From assembly GCA_038142205.1 (NCBI GenBank), contig JAYQJO010000001.1, positions 1,612,001-1,676,000 on the forward strand: a stretch of 64,000 bases of DNA, in the 5' to 3' direction. The number at the start of each line of letters is the position of its first letter. The stretch's first letter is position 1. Source of the DNA: UBA7359 sp038142205. GTDB lineage: Bacteria > Pseudomonadota > Gammaproteobacteria > Eutrophobiales > Eutrophobiaceae. This document shows, piece by piece, positions 19,239 to 28,701 of this stretch. Under the pieces are notes generated by a model. It made no database searches. It saw only the letters and a program-made list of their open reading frames with translations, and was not told the origin of the DNA. The position numbers and the translations under genes are program-made.

Positions 19239-21887
19239 TAGCTAATCCCTCTTCGATAGATTCGTCAATACTTTCAATGCGTTCATGAATCCTGCATAGC
19301 GAATGTAACTCACAATAACGACAAGCTGTTGTTGTCGGTTCGACGGTAGCAATACCTTGTCTAAAATCATTCGCTAACTTTATTAATACCTCTTGCCAGT
19401 ACTCCAGTTTCTCCTGCCATTCCAGTTCCGTATCCTGTTTTACAGCGGGTAATATTTCTTCAGATTCTGCCTGACCAACAAAACCTAACTTGCCTCGTTT
19501 TAAACTTGCAAAGGCAATGGCTGCGACTTGCTGTTCATTAGTTACGGCATATAAAGGTAATTGTGGATCATTCGGATTTTCTGTTTCCCAATCATTTTTA
19601 CTAACGGTACCGGTTTTATAATCAATGATGACACAACGACCATCAGCTAGTTCATCGACGCGATCAACACGAAGGTGGAGTTCAATATCTTCAAATATAA
19701 TCGTCTTCCATTCTTCTGTTTCAGTCACTTTAAACTCACTGCGACCTTTCTCAATTACTAACCACTGCTTTAATAGTTGTTCCAATCGCTTTTGTTCTAA
19801 CTCTGTAAATCTATCGGCAAAGGTTTCCGGTTGTTGCGACACCTGTAGCTTAATCGCTTCCGAAACAACAGAATGAATCAACGTTTCCAGTTCTTTCTCT
19901 GTTAGATAATTTAAATTATCTAACGACTTTAAACGCTGCCATAAATAATGCATAGCACGATGAACAAGATTACCTCTCTCTGCTGCACTCAATCCGATAT
20001 CGGCTTGCTGTAATGTTTCGGCATGTAAACGATGTCGGGCAAATGCTTTAAATGGACAGGCAGACTGATCTTTAAATAAGGAACTACCGCCATTTGCTGT
20101 TTGTCCTGCCGGAATTACTGGCGCAGTCATATCGACAAAGCTTTCAATTTGTGAAGATTCAAAAACTAGTTTTTTATAATCTTCAAATTCTTCATCAGCC
20201 TGATATTCATTGTTTATATGTTGAATTAAAGGGCTGGGCCGACACAAGCGATCACCTTCCTGATTGGCATAACTAAACACCACTTCTTTTGCAGAACTGA
20301 TTAATTTATCCGTTATACTTTTTGCCAGCTCAAGTTGTAACTCTGCGCTTGATGTCGGGATATTAAACTGACGTTGCAAGCTAATCGGAATAAACGCATT
20401 AACAGGCATTGTTGCCTGCCACTGATCATCTTGCCCCCCATGACCCAGAGATAGTCAAACTGCATACCTGCCGCACCGGGAATACCAGATATTTGTATCG
20501 GCGTTTCCGGCGTTTCCGGTTGAAATCGCGTTTCCGTTAATATGCGGTTCAATTGAAACAATGCTGCACCGAAGTTTACCGGTTTACTGATACCATCAAG
20601 ACTTGCTAATTGCGTTAATGCAGACTGCCAGGCTGTCATTAGCTGATGTTCATCGCTATTTAAACTACGTTCACCCGGCCAACCAAAACCGCTTAACCAT
20701 TCAGAAAATGTCGTTGTCCATTGTCGTAATGTTTGCGACTTGGAGTGACTCAAAAACAATATTTCAAATGTTTTAACGAGTTGAATGAATTGTTCGGACT
20801 GTTCGTGTTCCTTACATTTGTTTTCCGAAATCCAGTACAAGGTTTTCAAACTTAACTGCTGCTCGCCTATCCGCCTTAATGCCGCATCAAACTTTGCACG
20901 CGTTGCTTCTTCTTCGTTTGCACCTGTTATAAACGGTGAATGTAATAATGCACTTAAAGTATTTATCGAAACCTTACGCTTGCCTAATGAAAGTAAATTG
21001 AGCGCCGTATGAATTAACGGGTAGCCCGATAACGGTTTGCCTAGTGAAATCGAATAAGGTGTTTGTTGTACTTCAACTGATATATATTTCTGTGGTATTA
21101 AAACAGAGGCAAAACCGTGTTCGACCTTATCCCGTATTGCACTTAGGTTAGGCGCTATCACGCCTATCGTTGCATTTTGATTTTGTTCTAACTGTTTTTT
21201 TGCCCAACTTGCTGCCGCAATTATCTCCGCCTGATTATTTTTTTGCGAACTGACACTCACGGATTCATTTTGGTTTGTTACATTAATTTCTTCGACTTCA
21301 ATACCTGCTGTTATTAATGCTTGTTTCAGATTTATTTGTTGTGTTGTCAGTTGGTCAAAATCATAAAAAACAACTTTGTTTAATATCGGTTTTAAATCAT
21401 TACTATTTTCGCTGATGTATCCCGGTAAACCTGCATCGTCGAGCCAGTTATTCTGTGTTTTCTGTTTCTCGTAATTCTCTACCCATGTTTTAAACGCATA
21501 AGCATCTTCCGATAAATACACATCTTCAGGGAATATGGGAACAGACCATTCTTTCGCCAACTGATAAGCTTGTGCAGCCTGTTTCGCTGTCGCGGTGATT
21601 TGCAATTACTGATCTTTGTATTTCGATTGCCGAATGATGTCTTGCCATAACCATTGCTGCTGAAGGCTATTTAGCAAGATGGCACTCTGGTTTGTACGAA
21701 AAGACAATAATTCAAAACTGCGTTTGCACCAGGCCGTCCAAGGCAAGCAATCAGGTGTTTGCCAGACCTGTTTTCCCTGTGCAATCTGGTCTGTCGCAAA
21801 CTGGTAACGGATATGGCGGCTTAAACGCTGTGTTCGCGTGACTATTACCGCGCCCTCACTGAGTAACTGATTAAGATTGCTATCCAT
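19231..21887 (-). pseudogene. AddB-like nuclease subunit ('probable DNA repair protein' family), one in-frame stop and one frameshift
   Basis: Three pieces form one protein of about 885 residues. Piece one (21887-21606) has the family's opening (VIVTRTQRLSRHIRYQFA, TPDCLPWTAWCKRSFE) and ends at an in-frame TAA (21606-21608). The same frame then continues (LQITATAKQAAQAYQLAKEW) with a RecC/AddB-like helicase fold. At the G6 run (forward C6, 20434-20439) one added G joins WVMGG to QDDQWQATMPVNAFIP in the last frame. That last piece contains the nuclease domain (CVIIDYKTG) and cysteines fitting an AddB-type iron-sulfur staple (SACPFKAFA and ACRYCELHSLC). As read, the subunit is inactive. Confidence 0.82.
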
Positions 21888-22025
21888 TACGATTTATAGT
21901 GATTATTTTCCTGAAAAAATTATTGTCGGACTTACATTTAACAGACAAGTCATATTGGCATTATAAACTGACAATGTTAGCCTTGTAGCTGAAATATATA
22001 ATAATAATTTCAAGCAGAGAATCTT

Positions 22026-23021
22026 ATGCAGAATGCCGAATCGATAATGGATTTCGAGGGGATAAGCTGTATCCCTGTTATGCCAACGCGCCTTATACCA
22101 AAAATGGTCGATGATGTGCGCGAATCCTTATTAAATAGTCCTCGTAGCCTTTCGGCGAAGTATTTTTATGACGAACGTGGCTCGGAACTGTTCGATCAAA
22201 TCTGTTCTACACCAGAATACTATCCGACACGTACAGAAAACAGGTTATTACTGAAATACGCGGGCAATATTATTCAAAAAACACAACCAGAGCAGATTCT
22301 TGAACTCGGAAGCGGCTATTCCGTAAAAACCCGCCACTTGTTTGATGCCTGTCAGGATGTTTCATATAACTGCACTTATGCCCCGTTTGATGTGTGCGAA
22401 GAAGCCCTGATTGAATCGGCACAAAAACTTGCTGAAGAATATAAATGGCTCAATTTAAAACCCTTGCTTGGTGACTATAGCGCCGGACTCGGCAATTTAC
22501 CTTCAATAACAGGTTCGCATTTATATGTGTTTCTTGGCAGCACGATTGGTAATTTTGAACAACATGAAGCGCTGAAATTTCTTAACGAACTTTATGATGT
22601 TATGAAAGTGGGGGACTTTCTGTTATTAGGAGTCGACCGCGTTAAAAACAACGATGTGCTAAATGCAGCGTACAACGATGCACAAGGTATTACCGCTAAA
22701 TTTAATCTTAATGTTCTGAGTGTATTAAACCGTGAATTAGGTGCCAATTTTGATACAGATGCTTTCACGCATTCTGCTTATTTTGATGAGCAGAAAGAAC
22801 GCATTGAAATGCACTTAACATCAAAAACAAAACAACATGTTAAAATTAAAGAACTAGATAAGACAATTCAATTTGAGAAAGACGAAAGTATCCTGACGGA
22901 AATCAGCCAAAAATATACTTATACAGGGATTGAAGAAATGCTGACTTGTGCAAATTTTACAATTACTGATCACTACGAAGATGGGGATGCGTATTTTTCT
23001 TTAGTACTCGCCAGAAAATAA
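22026..23021 (+). CDS. egtD: EgtD-like L-histidine N-alpha-methyltransferase
   Basis: A 331-residue SAM-dependent methyltransferase. It has the EgtD opening (SLSAKYFYDERGSELFDQIC, TPEYYPTRTE), a SAM-binding glycine motif (ILELGSGYSVKT) and the family signature YVFLGSTIGNFE. EgtD trimethylates histidine to hercynine, the first step to ergothioneine. The usual partner EgtB is not nearby in this window. It is transcribed divergently from the addB-like gene and is followed by a terminator-like hairpin. Confidence 0.9.
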   Translation: MQNAESIMDFEGISCIPVMPTRLIPKMVDDVRESLLNSPRSLSAKYFYDERGSELFDQICSTPEYYPTRTENRLLLKYAGNIIQKTQPEQILELGSGYSVKTRHLFDACQDVSYNCTYAPFDVCEEALIESAQKLAEEYKWLNLKPLLGDYSAGLGNLPSITGSHLYVFLGSTIGNFEQHEALKFLNELYDVMKVGDFLLLGVDRVKNNDVLNAAYNDAQGITAKFNLNVLSVLNRELGANFDTDAFTHSAYFDEQKERIEMHLTSKTKQHVKIKELDKTIQFEKDESILTEISQKYTYTGIEEMLTCANFTITDHYEDGDAYFSLVLARK

Positions 23022-23099
23022 TACAGTGATAATAATATCAATTACCGACCTGTAACTGCATATTAACATTATAGATTTTATTGAAAGAAGCATCTTGCC

Positions 23100-23126
23100 T
23101 ACCCATTTGAGGGTATGTTTTTTTTT
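23100..23126 (+). terminator. Probable rho-independent terminator of egtD
   Basis: A short stem (TACCC at 23100-23104 with GGGTA at 23111-23115) is followed by TG and a run of nine T. A second perfect 9-bp hairpin (AATATCCTC with GAGGATATT, 23129-23152) follows directly but lacks a T run. Confidence 0.55.
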
Positions 23127-23185
23127 AAAATATCCTCTTTTGTGAGGATATTAAAATACTTTGAATTTGGGTATAAATACAACTG

Positions 23186-23233
23186 TACAAGGTTGTACGC
23201 ATACAGGGTCGTACACCTACAAGGATGTACACC
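23186..23233. repeat. Three tandem 16-bp repeats with internal dyads
   Basis: The copies are TACAAGGTTGTACGCA, TACAGGGTCGTACACC and TACAAGGATGTACACC, end to end with no spacer. Copies one and three contain a dyad TACA-N4-TGTA, and copy two the shorter TAC-N6-GTA. The array lies between the egtD terminator and the next gene, about 90 bp before its start. It could be an array of operator sites or a non-coding repeat element. Confidence 0.75.
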
Positions 23234-23319
23234 CTTTTATATATTTCTCCTCTCCTGTTTAAAGTTTCAACTATAGTAACTACAATTTTTGACCCAAAGC
23301 AGAAATCCGTTATCCATAT

Positions 23320-23859
23320 ATGACAGAAAATAACTTTAATGATCAAACGCCAAATGGGCTTTGGGTTATAGGTGCTCTCAATTTATTAGGATTAACTTGG
23401 GTTATTTATGATTCTTTAAGTGAAGGAAGTGTTTTTCTTTTGGGGCTTATTGCTTTATGTCTTTTACTAATATATGGGTTGGTAATATTAAAAGCTAATT
23501 GGGCTAGGATTATATTTCTTTTTTTGGCTTGGATAGGCTTAATTCAATTTATAATAAGCATACTTCTTTTGTTTACCAAAAGCCCTTTGTCTTCTTCGAT
23601 TTATTACCTAACTATAACTACAGTTATTTTGGTTATTTCTTTAATGATTCAAATTTGGATAATTAAATATTTAACACGTCCAGATATAGCTAAATTATTT
23701 AGTGTAATTCCTAAGGGACAGCGATTTAATGATGAAGCAGCGTGTCCATTTTGTAGAAAACCATTAAGAACAAAATTAGCAAAACAATGCCCCCATTGCT
23801 TTGAAGATTGGCATCATAAGCCTCAGATAAAAGCATTAATAGAAAATGATACAAATTAG
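23320..23859 (+). CDS. Four-TM membrane protein with C-terminal zinc ribbon
   Basis: A 179-residue protein with about four hydrophobic segments between residues 12 and 118 and a short cytoplasmic tail containing CPFC and CPHC separated by 15 residues, a typical zinc-ribbon spacing. The function is not recognised. The N-terminal 10 residues are hydrophilic. Three tandem 16-bp repeats lie just upstream and may bear on its regulation. Base composition is noticeably AT-rich, like the rest of the accessory stretches. Confidence 0.75.
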   Translation: MTENNFNDQTPNGLWVIGALNLLGLTWVIYDSLSEGSVFLLGLIALCLLLIYGLVILKANWARIIFLFLAWIGLIQFIISILLLFTKSPLSSSIYYLTITTVILVISLMIQIWIIKYLTRPDIAKLFSVIPKGQRFNDEAACPFCRKPLRTKLAKQCPHCFEDWHHKPQIKALIENDTN

Positions 23860-23905
23860 CACTAAGGACTCTTTATGCAATGTCTGCTTTTGGCGGTGAC
23901 CTCAA

Positions 23906-24589
23906 TTATTCCGTCGCTATCCAACGACTCGATATCTGCTCCGCCAATGCCGGATTATCTATAAATTTATTTCGATTGCCCTGTAATTCTTCAATAACAT
24001 TATTACGTAGAAGTTCCTGTTTGCTTGGTGGGTCTTCGCGGTTCCAGACCTTCAACAGCTTCAACATTTTCTTATCTATCGGCACACCATATTCGTTATG
24101 CATATAAAAAATAGAGCGTGCAATATTGCCTCGTGCTAATGGACGTGGTTCGGTAATACCCAAACGACGTTCAAAATCGCATTTATCATATCGCCAGTCT
24201 TCACCGTCAATTAAGCCAAAACGTGTATCGCGCCGGGAGATATCAATTTCCTGCCACGCCGGATAGAGGTTATGCATATCGGCTTCCATGCGTGTAAAAC
24301 GCGATTTTTCATCCAGACGGCATTGGCGACGACTATTACAACTTAGGTGTTTCAACATCCAGTTAACTGGATAAATCTGCTCTATGACAAACAAGCGTCC
24401 TTCGGTTAATGATTTCGCCGGGTCAAAACGATACCCACAATAAAGAGACCAACCACCATTCGTATAGAGATCGTTCCAGAATGTGTTTAAAACAACCTCA
24501 TCATAATTTTCGACAGGTAAATTCTCGGCATAGCTCTGCTGTATACTTATTAAAAAGAATAATGAAAAAACTTGAATGGTATGTCGCAC
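23906..24589 (-). CDS. EndA/Vvn-family endonuclease I-like protein, catalytic His replaced by Gln
   Basis: A 227-residue secreted protein with a signal peptide (MRHTIQVFSLFFLISIQQSYA). It matches periplasmic endonuclease I: the RMEADMHNLYPAW segment holding the metal-binding Asn, the RGNIARSIFYM helix and the IEELQGNRNKFIDNP ending. In the family the catalytic pair is Glu-His (E79-H80 in Vibrio vulnificus Vvn, where His is the general base). Here the matching place reads IEQIYP, so the His is Gln (codon CAG, 24377-24379). It may have lost or altered nuclease activity. Confidence 0.85.
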   Translation of the reverse strand: MRHTIQVFSLFFLISIQQSYAENLPVENYDEVVLNTFWNDLYTNGGWSLYCGYRFDPAKSLTEGRLFVIEQIYPVNWMLKHLSCNSRRQCRLDEKSRFTRMEADMHNLYPAWQEIDISRRDTRFGLIDGEDWRYDKCDFERRLGITEPRPLARGNIARSIFYMHNEYGVPIDKKMLKLLKVWNREDPPSKQELLRNNVIEELQGNRNKFIDNPALAEQISSRWIATE

Positions 24590-24698
24590 TTTATTAATTC
24601 TTTTAGTTCTAAATTATTAATATTTATTTTATGTGGTAATCATATACTAGAGCGCTTTAAAATGTGAAGATGCTTTAAACCCGATAGCAATAATAAAA

Positions 24699-26134
24699 AT
24701 GATATGTTTTAACAAGATTTTGAGGCACTCATTATGCCAGTTTCTATTATTATGCATAGCTATTAACTTACTTGGCTGCTCAGACGGCTTATCACAACTC
24801 GAGCGTATTCAATCCCGTGGTGATTTGCGCATAGCCCTGATAGCAGCACCACCATTGTATTTTCCGGATGAGTCATTAATACGTGGCTATGATTACGAAA
24901 TCATTACTGATTACGCAAAATCGATTGGCGTTGACCTGGAAATAACACGCGCCAATACGATTGGTGAAACCAGCACTCTGATAAAGCAAGGTAAAGTACA
25001 TATCGGTATTGCTGGAAGCGCACCTATCTATCCTGATAAACAAATATCAGGCGGGATCGCTTATAATGAAAATGACTGGTATGTCATTGGTCATCAAAAA
25101 AATAAGTTACCTAAATCTATTGAAGAAATCACACCCAGCACAGTCATTGTAGCCAAAGACAGTAAGGCCTCGCTTGTTCTGGATGATATAAAACCGGAGC
25201 ACCCTTCATTATTCTGGCTGGAACTCCCCAATGGCAACACGAGACAAGTACTCGATCAGGTGAATAAAGGTAATTTCAGACTGAGTATCGTTAGTGCAGA
25301 TATTTATTCTTACTATCGCTATTTGTTCACTGAAATAGAAGTTGCATTTAAATTGCCTAAAAAATACCCATCACACTGGTTAACTCTCAGAAATACTGAA
25401 GATAGTTCTTTATCTGATTCAATCAATGGCTTTTTAGCTTCCTACAAGAACAGCAGCAAATTTAAAAAGAAACACGATAATTATTTCAAACACTTGGATG
25501 TGTTTAATTATGTTGATATTCGTTATTTTTTAAAACGCATTGAAAATGAATTAGAGAAATATGAACACTACTTCCATAAAGCTGCCATTAATAATGAATT
25601 TGATGCACGTTTTCTAAAAGCAATCAGTTATCAGGAATCTCACTGGAATGAAAAGGCACGCTCTCCCACTGGCGTAAGAGGTTTGATGATGTTAACCAAA
25701 GATACAGCGAAACGCGTCGGTGTCACAAACCGACTTGATCCGGAACAAAGTGTTATGGGTGGCGCAAAGTATTTAAATATTTTAAAAAAATCTATACCAA
25801 AAAAATAGAAGAACCGGATCGTTCCTGGATGACATTAGCAGCATACAATGTTGGTTTAGGGCATCTTGAAGATGCACGCATCATTACGCAAAAACAAGGA
25901 GACGATCCGAACCTTTGGCTTGATGTAGAAAAGCACCTACCCAAACTCAGTCAAATGAAATGGTACGAACAAACTAAATATGGCTATGCAAGAGGGCATG
26001 AACCGGTTAAGTTTGTTAGGAGAATACGCCGTTATTACGATATCTTGCGTCTTTATCAACAGGAAGAAATTTTGGAGAAACTGGATAAGCCGTTGGATTT
26101 AAATAATTTACAAATCAATTCTCCTGTCTTTTAA
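24699..26134 (+). pseudogene. mltF: Membrane-bound lytic transglycosylase MltF, frameshifted in the catalytic domain
   Basis: The first frame (24699-25808) encodes a lipoprotein signal (LLGC lipobox), a periplasmic solute-binding-protein-like domain (LERIQSRGDLRIALI onward) and the start of the lytic transglycosylase domain with the catalytic Glu in AISYQESHWNEKARSPTG. It ends at an A7 run (25799-25805). Adding one A continues into the second frame with KKIEEPDRSWMTLAAYNVG, LGHLEDAR and YGYARGHEPVKFV, the normal end of MltF. MltF cleaves peptidoglycan to 1,6-anhydro muropeptides. As read, the catalytic domain is cut. It may be a homopolymer error. Confidence 0.87.
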
Positions 26135-26144
26135 AGCCACCTAA

Positions 26145-26249
26145 ATGACATTACTCCAGTTAAAATACGAATTTAATAAGAAGATAAACAGCGTAATTAA
26201 TCACGACTCTGACTTTGATATGGACGTAGGACTGGAATTACAGTTTTAA
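26145..26249 (+). CDS. Possible 34-residue ORF ending like an outer-membrane strand
   Basis: A short frame follows mltF by 10 bp. The peptide ends in DMDVGLELQF, which looks like the alternating C-terminal strand with a final Phe of outer-membrane beta-barrels. It lacks a Shine-Dalgarno and may be a remnant or chance. Confidence 0.15.
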   Translation: MTLLQLKYEFNKKINSVINHDSDFDMDVGLELQF

Positions 26250-26264
26250 AAAAGCAGAAAAAAT

Positions 26265-27521
26265 TTAGGTTATCTGTTTATTTTGTTTACGTTGATAAGA
26301 TTGACTGAATTCAATTATTAACACTTCTGCTTCTGCTATATGTTCTTTTGATATTTCATTGCGAACCTGTGTTAACGCTTCATTAATTTCTTTATCGCCT
26401 GAATCATCCGCCAGTAATAACCAGGCATAGCCACGCACAAGATTTTTTTCCACGTTCAACCCATTCACATACCTCATACCTAGCATATGTTGTGCAATGT
26501 AATACCCTTGCCTTGCTGATTTCTCTATCCATTCGTAAGCAATGGTTTCATTCTTTTCAACGCCATGTCCTTTGATATAAAGCCGGCCCAGTCGGTATTG
26601 TGCTTTGTTATAACCTGCTTCTGCTGCCATACGATAAAATTTTGCGGCAAGAATTTCATTTAATGGTAAACCTAAGCCATAGGTATGCATCTTTCCAAGC
26701 TGGTAATTCGCTTTGGCATAGGATTGTTTCGCCGCAAGCTGAAAACATTTTTCAGCCGCTTGATAATCTTGTGGTACGCCAAGACCGTTTACATAAAACA
26801 GCCCCATATTAAATTGCGCACGCGCATAACCCTGATTAGCGGCCAACTGATGCCACTTAAATGCTTCTTTTTCATCTTGAGGCACGCCTATGCCGCCACC
26901 GTACATTAATGCCAGATTATACTGTGCTTTAGCATAGCCTTGATTAGCAGCTTCTCTATACCAACGAGCTGCTTCTGTTTCATTGGCTTTTGTGCCTATT
27001 CCCTGTGCCAACATCAATCCAAGATTAAGTTGCGCTTTCATATGCCCTTGTTCAGCAGCAAGTAAATACCATTTAAAAGCTTCTTCGTTATTCTTATCCG
27101 TGCCGATACCCGTGGAATACATATAAGCAAGATTGTAGCGCGCGCCAGCATGTCCTCTTTCTGCAGATTTTAAATACCAATCAAATGCTTTTTCATAATC
27201 TTTTTCAATGCCCAGTCCATGTTGGTAACACCAGGCAAGATTCACTTCTGCTGTTGCATCGCCTTGCTCTGCTGATTGACTTAACCACCGACTTGCTTGT
27301 TCTGGATCTTCCGGTACACCCACACCGCGCAAATACATTTGTCCTAGACGAGATTGTCCTTTGCTGGAACCTTGTTCAGCTGCTTGTCGATACCAATAAG
27401 CAGCCTGCCCATGATCACGAGAAATACCGAAACCCTGCTCATAACGTTCAGCAAGCTGTAACTGCGCTTCTATATCACCTGCATTGGCGTCTTCTGTTAA
27501 TGTTGAAACATCGGTACTCAT
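26265..27521 (-). CDS. Sel1-repeat protein
   Basis: A 418-residue soluble protein made of about eleven Sel1-like repeats of 36 residues (pattern A-x4-LG-x2-Y-x2-G-x-GV-x-D-x2-A-x2-W-x3-AA-x-G). There is no signal peptide or other domain. Sel1 arrays form alpha/alpha solenoids that bind other proteins and often act as adaptors in signalling or envelope processes. A specific partner is not evident; it is divergent from srkA. Confidence 0.9.
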   Translation of the reverse strand: MSTDVSTLTEDANAGDIEAQLQLAERYEQGFGISRDHGQAAYWYRQAAEQGSSKGQSRLGQMYLRGVGVPEDPEQASRWLSQSAEQGDATAEVNLAWCYQHGLGIEKDYEKAFDWYLKSAERGHAGARYNLAYMYSTGIGTDKNNEEAFKWYLLAAEQGHMKAQLNLGLMLAQGIGTKANETEAARWYREAANQGYAKAQYNLALMYGGGIGVPQDEKEAFKWHQLAANQGYARAQFNMGLFYVNGLGVPQDYQAAEKCFQLAAKQSYAKANYQLGKMHTYGLGLPLNEILAAKFYRMAAEAGYNKAQYRLGRLYIKGHGVEKNETIAYEWIEKSARQGYYIAQHMLGMRYVNGLNVEKNLVRGYAWLLLADDSGDKEINEALTQVRNEISKEHIAEAEVLIIEFSQSYQRKQNKQIT

Positions 27522-27661
27522 AAAAGCACTATTTCTAAATCAATTATATTAGGAAAGAAAAGCTTAGCCTTTATCATACTGTTTTGTATAGTAATTTTAT
27601 TACTATAAATATATTTAATAGCATATCACTTCTGTTATATGACATCTGGTAGACTCGCGAC

Positions 27662-28657
27662 ATGACAGAGAATTCCAGCCTACATAATTATAGCCAACTT
27701 GGCCCAGACACCATTGTTAATGCCGTTGAATCATTAAATTATATTTGCGACAGACGTGTTTTAGCACTGAATAGCTACGAAAACAGGGTTTATCAGGTTG
27801 GTATTGAAGATGAGTTACCTATAATCGCCAAATTCTACCGTCCGGCCCGATGGACGGATGAAATGATCAAGGAAGAACATCAATTCACGCTCGAATTAGC
27901 AGAAGCTGATTTACCTGTTGTGGCACCATTAGTTATCGATAACGAAACTATATTTAATTTTGAAGGTTATCGCTTTTCACTTTATCCGCGTTTTGGTGGT
28001 TATTCACCGGAACTGGATAACTCGGATCATTTACTACAACTCGGAAGAATACTGGCGCAATTGCATAATGTTGGTGAAACAAAACCTTTTTCATATAGAC
28101 TTGCTATTTCTATTGAAGATTTTGCCATAAAACCTGTTCAATATATTTTGCAAAATAATTTTATTCCAATGGATTTGGAAACAGCTTATAAAACACTAAC
28201 GGATGATTTACTAATTAGAATCAATGACTGTTTTGAACAAGCCGGAGAATATAAAAACTTAAGACTGCATGGCGATTGTCATCAGGGAAATATATTAACG
28301 CGCGATGACAATTTTTATATTGTTGATTTCGATGATTCGCGAACAGGACCAGCCGTACAGGATATATGGATGTTTTTATCAGGCGATCGACAATACATGA
28401 CAGCAAGGCTTAATGATTTTCTGGATGGTTATACTGAATTTCGGGAATTCTCAGCGCTTGAACTACACCTCGTTGAAGCATTAAGAACCTTACGACTGAT
28501 TCATTACGCTGCATGGTTGGCACAACGTTGGCAAGATCCGGCTTTTCCTATTGCTTTCCCGTTTTTTAATACACAACGTTATTGGGAAGAGCATATTCTT
28601 TTTTTACGAGAACAGCTATCGTTGATGGAGGAACCACCATTAGTCTGGTATGGATAA
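27662..28657 (+). CDS. srkA: Stress response kinase SrkA (YihE/RdoA)
   Basis: A 331-residue aminoglycoside-phosphotransferase/choline-kinase-fold Ser/Thr protein kinase. Typical motifs are NSYENRVYQVG near the N-terminus, the Lys in IAKFYRPARW, the catalytic loop LHGDCHQGNIL and the metal-binding DFDDSRTGPAVQDIW. E. coli SrkA counters stress-induced cell death linked with Cpx signalling. It stands alone, 44 bp before an ABC exporter gene. Confidence 0.94.
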   Translation: MTENSSLHNYSQLGPDTIVNAVESLNYICDRRVLALNSYENRVYQVGIEDELPIIAKFYRPARWTDEMIKEEHQFTLELAEADLPVVAPLVIDNETIFNFEGYRFSLYPRFGGYSPELDNSDHLLQLGRILAQLHNVGETKPFSYRLAISIEDFAIKPVQYILQNNFIPMDLETAYKTLTDDLLIRINDCFEQAGEYKNLRLHGDCHQGNILTRDDNFYIVDFDDSRTGPAVQDIWMFLSGDRQYMTARLNDFLDGYTEFREFSALELHLVEALRTLRLIHYAAWLAQRWQDPAFPIAFPFFNTQRYWEEHILFLREQLSLMEEPPLVWYG

Positions 28658-28701
28658 CTAAAAATACATTTTTTAGTTTTTACCGTATAAAATAATAAGT
28701 A

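Noticed and set aside
23186..23233. CRISPR array
   Set aside because: The 16-bp copies are adjacent with no spacers and no cas genes are present.
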